Below, piece after piece: positions 8,798 to 20,710 of a stretch of DNA of 64,000 nt; position 1 is the first letter of the stretch, and every line of letters starts with the position of its first letter. Position numbers and translations under genes: made by a program. The stretch is taken from assembly GCF_001746295.1 (NCBI RefSeq), contig NZ_MJAH01000006.1, forward strand, positions 365,053-429,052. Direction: 5' to 3'. This DNA is from Streptomyces sp. LUP47B (GTDB taxonomy: Bacteria; Actinomycetota; Actinomycetes; Streptomycetales; Streptomycetaceae). The notes under the pieces were generated by a model. That model did not search any database, was not told the origin of the DNA, and saw nothing but the letters and a program-made list of their open reading frames with translations.

Positions 8798-9343
8798 GTG
8801 AGCGTGCGCGTACTCGGGGTGGACCCCGGACTGACGCGGTGCGGTGTCGGTGTGGTCGAAGGCGTCGCCGGCCGGCCGCTCACGATGATCGGCGTCGGGG
8901 TCGTACGCACGCCCGCGGACGCCGAGTTGGGGCAGCGGCTCGTCGCCGTCGAGCAGGGCATCGAACAGTGGCTGGACGAGCACCGGCCCGAATGCGTCGC
9001 CGTGGAGCGGGTGTTCAGCCAGCACAACGTCCGTACGGTGATGGGCACCGCCCAGGCCAGCGCCGTCGCGATGCTGTGCGCCGCCCGCCGCGGCATCCCC
9101 GTCGCCCTGCACACCCCGAGCGAGGTCAAGGCCGCCGTCACCGGCAGCGGACGCGCCGACAAGGCCCAGGTCGGTGCCATGGTCACCCGCCTGCTGCGGC
9201 TCGACGCCCCGCCCAAGCCCGCCGACGCCGCCGACGCCCTCGCGCTCGCCATCTGCCACATCTGGCGCGCGCCCGCCCAGAACCGACTCCAGCAGGCCGT
9301 CGCCCTGCACACAGCCACAGCACGGAAAGGCCGTACGGCATGA
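8798..9343 (+). CDS. ruvC: Crossover junction endodeoxyribonuclease RuvC
   Basis: A 181-aa Holliday junction resolvase with an RNase H-like fold that cuts the junction recognised with RuvAB. Acidic catalytic positions are visible: Asp9 in LGVDPGLTRCGVG, the Glu in CVAVERVF, and the paired Asp in PADAADALALAI. The GTG at 8798 gives the standard start; a second GTG two codons later is possible. Its stop overlaps the ruvA start (ATGA), so translation is coupled. Confidence 0.96.
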   Translation: MSVRVLGVDPGLTRCGVGVVEGVAGRPLTMIGVGVVRTPADAELGQRLVAVEQGIEQWLDEHRPECVAVERVFSQHNVRTVMGTAQASAVAMLCAARRGIPVALHTPSEVKAAVTGSGRADKAQVGAMVTRLLRLDAPPKPADAADALALAICHIWRAPAQNRLQQAVALHTATARKGRTA

Positions 9344-9945
9344 TCGCCTTTGTGAGCGGCACGGTCGCCGCCCTCGCTCCCGACGCCGCCGTGCTCGAGG
9401 TCGGCGGTGTCGGCATGGCGGTGCAGTGCACGCCTAACACGCTGTCGACGCTCCGCCTCGGCAAGCCCGCCAAGCTCGCCACCTCCCTCGTCGTACGGGA
9501 GGACTCCCTCACCCTCTACGGCTTCGTCGACGACGACGAGCGCCAGGTCTTCGAACTGCTGCAGACCGCGAGCGGAGTCGGCCCGCGGCTGGCCCAGTCC
9601 ATGCTGGCGGTCCACTCGCCCGACGCGCTGCGCCGAGCGGTGGCCACGGGCGACGAGAAGGCGCTCATCGCCGTGCCCGGCATCGGTAAGAAGGGCGCCC
9701 AGAAGCTGCTCCTGGAGCTGAAGGACCGGCTGGGCGAGCCCATCGGCGCGCCGGCGATCGGCGCTCCGGTCACCCAGGGCTGGCGCGACCAGCTGCACGC
9801 CGCCCTGATCGGTCTCGGATACGCCACGCGCGAGGCCGACGAGGCCGTCACCGCCGTCACCCCGCAGGCAGAGGCGGCCGAGGGCACCCCCCAGGTCGGC
9901 CAGCTGCTGAAGTCGGCCCTCCAGACCCTGAACCGCGCCCGCTGA
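9340..9945 (+). CDS. ruvA: Holliday junction branch migration protein RuvA
   Basis: A 201-aa protein of normal length. The N-terminal OB fold (MIAFVSGTVAALAPDAAVLE) is followed by tandem helix-hairpin-helix motifs (ELLQTASGVGPRLAQSML; IAVPGIGKKGAQKLLLEL), a variable linker, and a C-terminal three-helix domain (LIGLGYATREADEAV) that contacts RuvB. RuvA tetramers clamp the four-way junction. It overlaps ruvC by 4 bp and precedes ruvB by 25 bp. Confidence 0.97.
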   Translation: MIAFVSGTVAALAPDAAVLEVGGVGMAVQCTPNTLSTLRLGKPAKLATSLVVREDSLTLYGFVDDDERQVFELLQTASGVGPRLAQSMLAVHSPDALRRAVATGDEKALIAVPGIGKKGAQKLLLELKDRLGEPIGAPAIGAPVTQGWRDQLHAALIGLGYATREADEAVTAVTPQAEAAEGTPQVGQLLKSALQTLNRAR

Positions 9946-9970
9946 CCCACCCGACACAGAGGCACATCAC

Positions 9971-11041
9971 ATGAACTGGGACGACACCACCGACGCGACC
10001 GCCTCCGAGCGGCTCGTCGGTGCGTCCGCCGACGGCGAGGACCAGGCGGTGGAGGCCGCCCTGCGCCCCAAGGACCTGGACGAGTTCATCGGCCAGGAGA
10101 AGGTGCGCGAACAGCTCGACCTGGTGCTCAGGGCGGCACGCGCGCGCGGGGCCACCGCCGACCACGTGCTCCTCTCCGGCGCCCCCGGCCTCGGCAAGAC
10201 CACCCTGTCGATGATCATCGCCGCCGAGATGAACGCCCCGATCCGGATCACCAGCGGCCCCGCCATCCAGCACGCCGGCGACCTCGCGGCGATCCTCTCC
10301 TCCCTCCAGGAGGGCGAGGTCCTCTTCCTCGACGAGATCCACCGCATGTCGCGGCCCGCCGAGGAGATGCTCTACATGGCGATGGAGGACTTCCGCGTCG
10401 ACGTCATCGTCGGCAAGGGTCCAGGCGCCACCGCCATCCCGCTGGAGCTGCCCCCGTTCACCCTGGTCGGCGCCACCACACGCGCGGGCCTGCTGCCGCC
10501 TCCGCTGCGCGACCGCTTCGGCTTCACCGCGCACATGGAGTTCTACGAACCCGCCGAGCTGGAGCGCGTCATCCACCGCTCGGCCAACCTGCTCGACGTC
10601 GAGATCGGTTCCGACGGCGCCGCCGAGATCGCGGGCCGCTCCCGCGGCACGCCCCGTATCGCCAACCGTCTGCTGCGCCGGGTCCGGGACTACGCCCAGG
10701 TCAAGGCCGACGGAGTCATCACGCGCGACATCGCCGCGGCGGCGCTCAAGGTCTACGAGGTCGACGCCCGCGGCCTGGACCGCCTCGACCGCGGAGTCCT
10801 GGTGGCCCTGCTCAAGCTCTTCGGCGGCGGCCCGGTCGGCCTGTCCACCCTCGCGGTCGCGGTGGGGGAGGAGCGCGAGACCGTCGAAGAGGTCGCCGAA
10901 CCGTTCCTCGTGCGCGAGGGACTCCTCGCCCGCACACCCCGCGGACGGGTCGCCACTCCCGCAGCATGGGCACACCTCGGCCTCACCCCGCCCCGCTCGG
11001 CGTCCACAGGAAACGGACAACAGGACCTGTTCGGGGCGTGA
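9971..11041 (+). CDS. ruvB: Holliday junction branch migration ATPase RuvB
   Basis: A 356-aa AAA+ motor. Walker A is GAPGLGKT (70-77), Walker B is VLFLDEIHR, sensor 1 is LVGATTRAG, and the arginine-finger region PPPLRDRFGF follows. The C-terminal winged-helix domain ends in GRVATPAAWAHLGL. The N-terminal 25 or so residues are acidic and lineage specific. It is the last gene of ruvCAB; a promoter for the next operon lies 60 bp downstream of its stop. Confidence 0.97.
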   Translation: MNWDDTTDATASERLVGASADGEDQAVEAALRPKDLDEFIGQEKVREQLDLVLRAARARGATADHVLLSGAPGLGKTTLSMIIAAEMNAPIRITSGPAIQHAGDLAAILSSLQEGEVLFLDEIHRMSRPAEEMLYMAMEDFRVDVIVGKGPGATAIPLELPPFTLVGATTRAGLLPPPLRDRFGFTAHMEFYEPAELERVIHRSANLLDVEIGSDGAAEIAGRSRGTPRIANRLLRRVRDYAQVKADGVITRDIAAAALKVYEVDARGLDRLDRGVLVALLKLFGGGPVGLSTLAVAVGEERETVEEVAEPFLVREGLLARTPRGRVATPAAWAHLGLTPPRSASTGNGQQDLFGA

Positions 11042-11099
11042 CGAGATCGTGACGGCGCGGGCATTGGCCGGGTCAGGAACCCTGGTGCCATGCTGAGCG

Positions 11100-11129
11100 T
11101 TGTTCACTGCGCGCGGACTCGCTTAGACT
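11100..11129 (+). promoter_or_regulatory. Candidate sigma-70-type promoter for yajC-secD-secF-apt
   Basis: TTGTTC (11100-11105) and TAGACT (11124-11129) are separated by 18 bp, resembling the vegetative Streptomyces consensus. A short GCCGCC/GGCGGC hairpin (about 11137-11156) lies at the predicted transcript start, before the GTG of yajC at 11216. Confidence 0.5.
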
Positions 11130-11215
11130 CCGCCGATGCCGCCTTTGTCGGCGGCAGACATACCCCCAACCATCAGGCCGCTCACCTCGCGGTCGCGTGA
11201 AGGAAGTACCGACCC

Positions 11216-11749
11216 GTGAGTCTCGTGACCCTCCTCCCGTTCATCGTGCTCATCGGGGCCATGTTCCTGATGACCCGCTCGGCCAAGAAGAAGCAGCAAC
11301 AGGCCGCGAGCATGCGGAACGACATGCAGCCCGGCAGCGGCGTCCGCACCATCGGGGGCATGTACGCCACGGTCAAGGAGGTCAACGAGGACACGGTCCT
11401 CCTCGACGCCGGTCCCGGCATCGATCTTCTCTTCGCGAAGAACTCCATCGGTGCCGTCCTGACCGACGACGAGTACAACCGCATCGTCCACGGCATCGAG
11501 CACGACCTGAAGTCCGACTCCGACGTCGTCCCGGACGACGCCTCCTCCCTCACCGACACCGAGACCGACGAGTCCGCCGACGAAGCTGCCGCCGCCTCCG
11601 ACGAGAAGTCCGTCGACCTCGGTAAGAAGGACACGGCCGAGGAGCCCGCCGACGACGCGCCCGCCAAGGCGGACGCCGAGACCGAGGCAGTCGAGGCGAA
11701 GTCGGACGACGAGCCGAAGAAGACCGACGGCGACTCCGACGCGAAGTAG
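11216..11749 (+). CDS. yajC: Preprotein translocase subunit YajC
   Basis: A 177-aa protein with one N-terminal membrane helix (TLLPFIVLIGAMFLMTR) directly followed by a basic stop (AKKKQQQ) and the YajC core GSGVRTIGGMYATVKEV. The C-terminal 80 residues are an acidic Asp/Glu/Ala-rich tail, making it longer than the ~110-aa E. coli protein; such tails are common in Streptomyces. YajC associates with SecDF. The GTG at 11216 has GAAGGAAG upstream. It heads the yajC-secD-secF-apt operon. Confidence 0.94.
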   Translation: MSLVTLLPFIVLIGAMFLMTRSAKKKQQQAASMRNDMQPGSGVRTIGGMYATVKEVNEDTVLLDAGPGIDLLFAKNSIGAVLTDDEYNRIVHGIEHDLKSDSDVVPDDASSLTDTETDESADEAAAASDEKSVDLGKKDTAEEPADDAPAKADAETEAVEAKSDDEPKKTDGDSDAK

Positions 11750-11880
11750 TCGCACTCCGGGGCGCGTGGACCTGCTCCGCGCGCCCCGGATCTGCGCGGC
11801 TCGCACGGGATCCCGACACCAGTCATGGCCGCCCGCCCGCCGACCAGGCGCGAGAGCGGCCCGAGAGGGAGTACGAGAAG

Positions 11881-13644
11881 GTGGCAGCACCTAAAAGGGG
11901 CCGGAGCGCGAGTGCCCAGAGCAAGCCAGGGCGCGCGCTGGCCCTGATCCTGATCGCCATCGTGGCGCTCACCGGTGGAATGTTCCTCTCCGGACACACC
12001 ACCCCGCGCCTCGGCATCGACCTTGCCGGAGGCACCAGCATCACGCTGGAGGCCAAGGCCGACCAGGGGTCCGCGATCAACAAGGCCAACATGGACACCG
12101 CGGTCGACATCATGAACCGCCGTGTCAACGGCCTGGGCGTCTCCGAGGCGGAGGTGCAGACCCAGGGTGATCGCAACATCATCGTGAACATCCCCAAGGG
12201 CACCAACTCCCAAGAGGCCCGCGACCAGGTCGGCACCACCGCCAAGCTGTACTTCCGCCCGGTCCTGGCCCAGGAGGCCACCGGCGGCGCCGCGGCCACC
12301 TCACCGAGCCCGTCCGCGAGCGGCTCCTCGACCGCCTCGCCGAGCCCCTCCGCGAGCAAGTCCGGCTCCACCGGTGAGAAGGCGACCTCGTCGTCCTCCC
12401 CGTCGGCCTCCGCCACCTCGCAGGGGCGCGCCGTCACCGACGCGCTGAAGGCCGATTCCACGCCGTCGGCGTCCGCGAGCGCGTCGAGCTCCGCGTCCCC
12501 GTCGGCCCCCGCGAGCGGCGGCACCGACACCTCCTCCGCCCAGGCCAAGCTCCAGGCCCAGTACACCGCCCTGGACTGCTCCAAGAAGGCGCAGCGCAAC
12601 ACCGCCGGCGACGGCGCCAAGCCGACCGACACCACGGTGGGCTGCGGCGAGAGCTCCGGCGTCTGGTACAAGTACCTGCTCGGCCCGGCCGCCGTCGACG
12701 GCACCGAGGTCAAGAAGGCCCAGGCGGTCTTCGACACCCAGACCGCCGCCGGCTGGCAGGTCACCATGAACTTCAACAGCAAGGGCGCGAAGAAGTTCGC
12801 GGACATCACGGGCCAGCTCGCGAAGAACACCCAGCCGCAGAACGAGTTCGGCATCGTCCTCGACGGCGAGGTCGTCTCCAGCCCCTACGTCAGCTCCTCG
12901 ATCACGGGCGGCAGCGCCCAGATCTCCGGCAGCTTCACGCAGGACGAGGCCCAGAACCTCGCCAACATGCTGTCGTACGGCGCCCTCCCGCTCTCCTTCA
13001 AGGAGCAGAGCGTGACCACGGTGACCGCGGCGCTCGGCGGTGACCAGCTGCACGCCGGTCTCCTCGCCGGTGCCATCGGCCTCCTGCTGGTCGTGATCTA
13101 CCTGGTGGCCTACTACCGGGGCCTGTCGCTCGTCGCGATGGCCTCGCTGCTCGTCTCCGGCATCCTCACCTACGTGCTCATGGCGCTGCTCGGGCCGGCG
13201 ATCGGCTTCGCGCTGAACCTGCCGGCCGTGTGCGGTGCCATCGTCGCGATCGGCATCACCGCGGACTCGTTCATCGTGTACTTCGAACGCATAAGGGACG
13301 AGATCCGCGAGGGGCGCTCGCTGCGCCCCGCCGTCGAGCGGGCCTGGCCGCGTGCCCGGCGCACCATCCTGGTCTCCGACTTCGTGTCGTTCCTCGCCGC
13401 CGCGGTGCTGTTCATCGTGACGGTCGGCAAGGTCCAGGGCTTCGCGTTCACGCTCGGTCTGACCACCGTGCTCGACGTCGTCGTGGTCTTCTTCTTCACC
13501 AAGCCGCTGATGACGCTGCTGGCCCGTCGGAAGTTCTTCGCGAGCGGCAGCAAGTGGTCCGGCCTCGACCCGAAGAGCCTGGGTGCCAAGCCGCCGCTGC
13601 GCCGCACCCGCCGTTCCGCCCCCGTTGAGACGAAGGAGGCGTGA
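11881..13644 (+). CDS. secD: Protein translocase subunit SecD
   Basis: A 587-aa RND-type membrane protein that with SecF uses the proton gradient to pull exported proteins from SecYEG. An N-terminal helix (ALALILIAIVALTGGMFL) is followed by the periplasmic P1 domain with the family motif LGIDLAGGTSITLEA and the block FADITGQLAKN..FGIVLDGEVVSSP. Five helices form the C-terminal half, with the conserved GIGITADSFIVYFERIRDE. Between residues about 137 and 220 an insert of Ser, Pro, Ala and Thr interrupts P1; it is low complexity and probably a flexible outside loop. The GTG start at 11881 lies behind AGGGAG. Confidence 0.96.
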   Translation: MAAPKRGRSASAQSKPGRALALILIAIVALTGGMFLSGHTTPRLGIDLAGGTSITLEAKADQGSAINKANMDTAVDIMNRRVNGLGVSEAEVQTQGDRNIIVNIPKGTNSQEARDQVGTTAKLYFRPVLAQEATGGAAATSPSPSASGSSTASPSPSASKSGSTGEKATSSSSPSASATSQGRAVTDALKADSTPSASASASSSASPSAPASGGTDTSSAQAKLQAQYTALDCSKKAQRNTAGDGAKPTDTTVGCGESSGVWYKYLLGPAAVDGTEVKKAQAVFDTQTAAGWQVTMNFNSKGAKKFADITGQLAKNTQPQNEFGIVLDGEVVSSPYVSSSITGGSAQISGSFTQDEAQNLANMLSYGALPLSFKEQSVTTVTAALGGDQLHAGLLAGAIGLLLVVIYLVAYYRGLSLVAMASLLVSGILTYVLMALLGPAIGFALNLPAVCGAIVAIGITADSFIVYFERIRDEIREGRSLRPAVERAWPRARRTILVSDFVSFLAAAVLFIVTVGKVQGFAFTLGLTTVLDVVVVFFFTKPLMTLLARRKFFASGSKWSGLDPKSLGAKPPLRRTRRSAPVETKEA

Positions 13645-13646
13645 GC

Positions 13647-14753
13647 ATGTCGAAACTCGGCAATCTCGGCGCCCGACTGCACCGTGGCGAGATCAGCTAC
13701 GACTTCATCGGTCACCGCAAGCTCTGGTACGGCATCTCGATCCTGATCACCATCACGGCGATCCTGGGCCTCGCGGTACGCGGCCTCAACATGGGCATCG
13801 ACTTCCAGGGCGGCGCGGTCTTCACCACCGAGAAGACCAGCGTCTCGGTCTCCCAGGCCGAGGACTACGCGAAGGAAGCCTCCGGCCACGACGCCGTCGT
13901 GCAGAAGCTCGGCAACGGCACGCTGCGCATCCAGATCGCCGGCATGGACACCCAGCAGTCCGACCAGATCAAGACGGACCTCGCGAAGGACTTCAAGGTC
14001 GACCCGGAGACCATCGCCGCCGACCTGGTCGGACCCAGCTGGGGCGACCAGATCGCCAACAAGGCCTGGCAGGGTCTGGCGATCTTCATGGTCCTCGTCG
14101 TGATCTATCTGGCGATCGCCTTCGAGTGGCGCATGGCCATCGCGGCGCTCGTCGCCCTGATCCACGACATCACCATCACCGTCGGCATCTACGCCCTCGT
14201 CGGCTTCGAGGTCACGCCGGGCACGGTGATCGGTCTGCTGACCATCCTCGGTTACTCGCTCTACGACACGGTGGTCGTCTTCGACTCCCTCAAGGAGCAG
14301 ACGAAGGACATCACCAAGCAGAACCGCTGGACCTACAGCGACATCGCCAACCGTTCGATCAACGGCACCCTGGTCCGCTCGATCAACACCACGGTGGTCG
14401 CGCTGCTGCCGGTGGCGGGCCTGCTGTTCATCGGTGGCGGTTTCCTCGGCGCGGGCACGCTCAACGACATCTCGCTGTCGCTGTTCGTCGGTCTCGCCGC
14501 CGGTGCGTACTCCTCGATCTTCATCGCCACGCCGCTCGTCGCCGACCTCAAGGAGCGCGAGCCGGCGATGAAGGCCCTCAGGAAGCGGGTCCTGGCCAAG
14601 CGTGCCCAGGCGTCCGTCGAGGAGGAGATGGCCGACGCGCGTCCCGTCTCCGACGAGCCGGACGACGACGCCGCCCCGGCGGTCGTCGGTCCGCGCACCC
14701 AGCCCGCGTCCCGGGGCCGGGGCCGTGGCCGTCCCTCGGGGAAGCGCCGATGA
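13647..14753 (+). CDS. secF: Protein translocase subunit SecF
   Basis: A 368-aa partner of SecD. Residues include the first helix (LWYGISILITITAILGLAV), the motif GLNMGIDFQGGAVF, and the membrane signature ILGYSLYDTVVVFDSLKE. I chose the ATG at 13647 over a GTG at 13641, because GAAGGAGG ends about 7 nt before the ATG and is too close to the GTG. The C-terminal 60 residues are a charged Arg/Pro-rich tail. The stop overlaps the apt start by 4 bp. Confidence 0.96.
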   Translation: MSKLGNLGARLHRGEISYDFIGHRKLWYGISILITITAILGLAVRGLNMGIDFQGGAVFTTEKTSVSVSQAEDYAKEASGHDAVVQKLGNGTLRIQIAGMDTQQSDQIKTDLAKDFKVDPETIAADLVGPSWGDQIANKAWQGLAIFMVLVVIYLAIAFEWRMAIAALVALIHDITITVGIYALVGFEVTPGTVIGLLTILGYSLYDTVVVFDSLKEQTKDITKQNRWTYSDIANRSINGTLVRSINTTVVALLPVAGLLFIGGGFLGAGTLNDISLSLFVGLAAGAYSSIFIATPLVADLKEREPAMKALRKRVLAKRAQASVEEEMADARPVSDEPDDDAAPAVVGPRTQPASRGRGRGRPSGKRR

Positions 14754-15298
14754 CCGAGCTCACCGACATCACGGCGCTGCTGCTCAGCCGTATCCGTGAT
14801 GTGGCCGACTATCCGGAGCCCGGCGTGATGTTCAAGGACATCACCCCGCTCCTGGCGGACCCCGCTGCGTTCTCGGCGCTCACCGACGCTCTGGCGACGG
14901 TCGCGTCGGACACCGGCGCCACGAAGGTCGTCGGGCTGGAGGCCCGGGGCTTCATCCTCGGCGCCCCGGTCGCGATCCGCGCGGGTCTCGGCTTCATCCC
15001 CGTGCGGAAGGCGGGCAAGCTCCCCGGGGCGACCCTCAGCCAGGCGTACGACCTGGAGTACGGCTCGGCGGAGATCGAGGTGCACGCGGAGGACCTGTCC
15101 GCCGACGACCGCATCCTGATCGTCGACGACGTCCTGGCCACCGGCGGCACCGCCGAGGCATCCATCCAGCTGATCCGGCGCGCGGGCGCCGAGGTCGCCG
15201 GCCTCGCGGTCCTGATGGAACTGGGCTTCCTGGGCGGCCGGGCCCGCCTGGAGCCGGCCCTGGCCGGAGCCCCGCTGGAGTCACTCCTCAAGGTCTGA
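14750..15298 (+). CDS. apt: Adenine phosphoribosyltransferase
   Basis: A 182-aa type I phosphoribosyltransferase converting adenine and PRPP to AMP. The PRPP loop is ILIVDDVLATGGTA; the N-terminal hood region reads YPEPGVMFKDITPLL and the dimer/active-site segment is VGLEARGFILGAPVA. It overlaps secF (ATGA), and apt followed by relA after secDF is a frequent actinobacterial order linking purine salvage with (p)ppGpp. A strong terminator follows. Confidence 0.96.
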   Translation: MTELTDITALLLSRIRDVADYPEPGVMFKDITPLLADPAAFSALTDALATVASDTGATKVVGLEARGFILGAPVAIRAGLGFIPVRKAGKLPGATLSQAYDLEYGSAEIEVHAEDLSADDRILIVDDVLATGGTAEASIQLIRRAGAEVAGLAVLMELGFLGGRARLEPALAGAPLESLLKV

Positions 15299-15319
15299 CC
15301 CCACAGCAAGCCCCCCGCA

Positions 15320-15353
15320 CGAACGGCCGTCCCTCTTCGGGGACGGCCGTTCG
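15320..15353 (+). terminator. Terminator after apt
   Basis: A perfect 14-bp stem (CGAACGGCCGTCCC with GGGACGGCCGTTCG) closes a six-base TCTTCG loop 22 bp downstream of the apt stop. Confidence 0.85.
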
Positions 15354-15753
15354 CATGCGAGTCGGGCGCGGGGTGGACCCTGTCCGCCGTGGCACTCGTT
15401 CCCTCGCGCGGGACCGCAGCCTCTCGCGCCGGCCCCACATCAGCTTTCGGGACCTCTCACGCGGCAGAGATTCTCACCCGCCCCCATCGCCCAGGACCCG
15501 CCCAGGACCCATGCGCCCGCCCCGCCCCCGCGGATCCATTCGCCTCGGCCCGGCCTCCCCGCCATCCCCAGGCCACCCACAGGCCCCGCACCGCACATCC
15601 CCGGGCCACCGTCAGGAATCACGCGGGAGCACCTCTTGTTGCACCGGTAGACGTCCCTCACATCGGGCTGAAGGCGATCCCCGGGCGCAGGATCGCTACC
15701 ATGGGGGCTCCGGAGCCTGACCGGGGGACCCGGATCGCGCACGAGGAGTCCTC
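15354..15753 (+). other. relA upstream region (400 bp, no gene)
   Basis: This interval separates the apt terminator from the TTG start of relA. It is C-rich on the + strand in its middle third, which argues against coding. I found no convincing -35/-10 pair; a lone TACCAT near 15697 could be a -10. GAGGAG before the TTG at 15754 is the ribosome site. relA promoters must lie here because the terminator precedes it. Confidence 0.5.
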
Positions 15754-18288
<2,535 letters not shown>

Positions 18289-18292
18289 CAGA

Positions 18293-18339
18293 CACGCGAA
18301 AGGGGCCCCGCACTCAAGGTGCGGGGCCCCTTTCGCGTG
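18293..18339. terminator. Bidirectional terminator between relA and the DUF349 gene
   Basis: A 21-bp perfect inverted repeat (arms 18293-18313 and 18319-18339) with a five-base TCAAG loop lies between convergent genes. A-rich and T-rich ends of the arms (GCGAAAGGGG / CCCCTTTCGC) let it serve both directions. Confidence 0.9.
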
Positions 18340-18346
18340 CGGCCTC

Positions 18347-19576
18347 TCAGCCGCCGAACTCCTGGAGACCCTTCAGTGCCTGGTCCAGAAGCGCCTGGCG
18401 GCCCTCCAGCTCGCGCTCCAGCTTGTCGGCCCTGGCGTTGTTGCCCTGGGCGCGGGCCTGGTCGATCTGGCCCCTGAGCTTGTCCACGGCGGCCTGGAGC
18501 TGGCCGGTCAGACCCGCGGCACGCGCGCGTGCCTCCGGGTTGGTCCGGCGCCACTCGGTCTCCTCGGCCTCCTGGAGGGCACGCTCGACGGCGTGCATCC
18601 GGCCCTCGACCTTCGGCCGGGCGTCCCGCGGGACGTGACCGATGGCCTCCCAGCGCTCGTTGATCGCGCGGAAGGCGGCGCGGGCGCTCTTCAGGTCGCC
18701 GATCGGCAGGAGCTTCTCGGCCTCCTCGGCCAGCTCCTCCTTCAGCTTGAGGTTCTCGGTCTGCTCGGCGTCCCGCTCGGCGAAGACCGAGCTGCGGGCG
18801 GCGAAGAACACGTCCTGGGCGCCGCGGAAGCGGTTCCACAGGTCGTCCTCGTGCTCGCGCTGGGCGCGGCCGGCCGCCTTCCACTCGGCCATCAGCTCGC
18901 GGTAGCGCGCGGCCGTCGGACCCCAGTCTGTAGACCCGGACAGTGCCTCGGCCTCGCCGACCAGGCGTTCCTTGGTCCTGCGGGCGTCCTCGCGCTGCGC
19001 GTCCAGCGACGCGAAGTGGGCCTTGCGGCGCTTGGAGAACGCCGAGCGCGCGTGCGAGAAGCGGTGCCACAGCTCGTCGTCGGACTTGCGGTCCAGACGC
19101 GGCAGACCCTTCCAGGTGTCCACCAGCGCGCGCAGCCGCTCACCGGCGGCCCGCCACTGGTCGGACTGGGCCAGCTCCTCCGCCTCGACGACCAGTGCCT
19201 CCTTGGCGTGCCGGGCCTCGTCGGACTGCTTCGCGCGCTGCTGCTTGCGCTCCTCGCGGCGCTTGTCGACGGTCTCCACGAGCTTGTCCAACCGCACCTT
19301 GAGCGCGGCCAGGTCGCCGACCGCGTGATGCGCGTCGACCTGCTCGCGGATGTGGTCGATGGCAGCCTGAGCGTCCTTCGCCGACAGGTCGGTGGTCTTC
19401 ACTCGCTTCTCGAGGAGGCCGATCTCGACAACCAGGCCCTCGTACTTGCGCTCGAAGTAGGCCAGGGCTTCCTCGGGGGAGCCGGCCTGCCAGGAACCGA
19501 CGACCTGCTCGCCGTCGGCCGTACGCACGTACACGGTCCCCGTCTCGTCGACGCGGCCCCACGGGTCGCTGCTCAC
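18347..19576 (-). CDS. DUF349 domain-containing protein
   Basis: A 409-aa cytoplasmic protein, highly charged and predicted almost entirely helical and coiled-coil, containing several DUF349 repeats (W-x-x-A-x-x-x-x-x-x-L...LPxxxxxxLWxRFxxA; for example WKGLPRLDRKSDDELWHRFS and WKAAGRAQREHEDDLWNRFR). The N-terminal 50 residues form a small beta-rich segment (GRVDETGTVYVRTADGEQVV). The function of DUF349 proteins is not established. GGAGGAGG precedes the GTG at 19576. It is convergent with relA and monocistronic as far as I can see. Confidence 0.88.
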   Translation of the reverse strand: MSSDPWGRVDETGTVYVRTADGEQVVGSWQAGSPEEALAYFERKYEGLVVEIGLLEKRVKTTDLSAKDAQAAIDHIREQVDAHHAVGDLAALKVRLDKLVETVDKRREERKQQRAKQSDEARHAKEALVVEAEELAQSDQWRAAGERLRALVDTWKGLPRLDRKSDDELWHRFSHARSAFSKRRKAHFASLDAQREDARRTKERLVGEAEALSGSTDWGPTAARYRELMAEWKAAGRAQREHEDDLWNRFRGAQDVFFAARSSVFAERDAEQTENLKLKEELAEEAEKLLPIGDLKSARAAFRAINERWEAIGHVPRDARPKVEGRMHAVERALQEAEETEWRRTNPEARARAAGLTGQLQAAVDKLRGQIDQARAQGNNARADKLERELEGRQALLDQALKGLQEFGG

Positions 19577-19711
19577 AGCGCCTCCTCCACATGATGCCTG
19601 CGAGAGGCTTCAGCGCCCCCGGGCATCGTCCACAGTTTCGTCACGGCCAACATAGGCGACCGGCGGGTTGCCTGTCCGCATCCCGCGCGACCGAAATTCC
19701 GCACTTGGCGG

Positions 19712-20530
19712 TCAGGATTTGGTGACCGTCGCCTTGTTGATCACGACGGTCGCGTTGGGCGCGCCGTCGCCCGCGCCGGTGCTCTCACCGGCGGCGGCGA
19801 TCTTCTTCAGCACCTTCATACCGGATTCCGAGATCGTGCCGAACGGGGTGTAGCTCGGGGGCAGCTGGCTGTCCTGGTAGACCAGGAAGAACTGGCTCCC
19901 TCCAGTGTGCGCCTGACCGGTGTTCGCCATCGCCACGGTGCCCGCCGGGTAGACGTTGCTCTTGAGGCTCTTGTCCTTCAGGTTCTCGTCCGGGATGGTG
20001 TAGCCCGGTCCGCCGCTGCCGGAGCCCGTCGGGTCGCCGCACTGCAGGACGTAGATGCCGTTGGTGGTGAGCCGGTGGCACTTGGTGTGGTCGAAGAAGC
20101 CCTTGTTCGCCAGGAAGTCGAACGAGTTCACGGTGTGCGGGGCCGCCGACGCCTTCAGCGCGATGTCGATCTTCCCGCAGGTCGTCGCGAGGTCAAGGGT
20201 GTACTTCGCCGACTTGTCGATGGACAGCGCCGGCTCCTTCTTCCACGTCTGGGTCCCGACCTTGCCGGCGGCGGGCTTGTCGCACGGGTCCGGCGCCTTG
20301 CTGGTCGGCGCCGCGCTGGGAGTGGTCTCCGCGCTCGCGCTGGCCTTGTCGTCGTCCTTCATGACCCCGGACGTGTAGAGCGCCAGGCTGCCCACCAGTA
20401 TCACGCCGAACACCGACGCGATCACAGAGTTGCGTACACGGGCCTTGCGGCGCGCGGCCGTGCGCCGCTGCTGCTGCCGCAAGAACTTCTCCCGCGCGAG
20501 CTGCCGCTTCCGCTGTTCCTGGGTGACCAC
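19712..20530 (-). CDS. Membrane-anchored cyclophilin-type peptidyl-prolyl isomerase
   Basis: A 272-aa protein. A strongly basic cytoplasmic start (KRQLAREKFLRQQQRRTAARRKAR) is followed by one helix (NSVIASVFGVILVGSLALY) and a Ser/Thr/Ala-rich linker, so the catalytic domain lies outside the membrane. The cyclophilin core is recognisable: FFDHTKCHRLTTNGIYVLQCGDPTG, YPAGTVAMANTGQAHTGGSQFFLV, and PPSYTPFGTI. The canonical F-H-R-V motif reads CHRLT. It probably catalyses proline isomerisation in exported proteins. The GTG start at 20530 has GAGGAGAG upstream. Divergent from the MBL hydrolase gene. Confidence 0.92.
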   Translation of the reverse strand: MVTQEQRKRQLAREKFLRQQQRRTAARRKARVRNSVIASVFGVILVGSLALYTSGVMKDDDKASASAETTPSAAPTSKAPDPCDKPAAGKVGTQTWKKEPALSIDKSAKYTLDLATTCGKIDIALKASAAPHTVNSFDFLANKGFFDHTKCHRLTTNGIYVLQCGDPTGSGSGGPGYTIPDENLKDKSLKSNVYPAGTVAMANTGQAHTGGSQFFLVYQDSQLPPSYTPFGTISESGMKVLKKIAAAGESTGAGDGAPNATVVINKATVTKS

Positions 20531-20710
20531 GGGGTTCTCTCCTCATGCGTCTCGTACGCCGACCGGTACGCATGCGTCCTATGAACCGACCGCCTGCGTG
20601 TGCCCCGTACCGTATATGGGTTCGCTGAGGAATCGGCAGCGCCGGTAGGCTCTGACCACTGGGGCAGCCGCCCGGAAGACCGCCCGTACCTAGACAAACC
20701 GAGGACGATC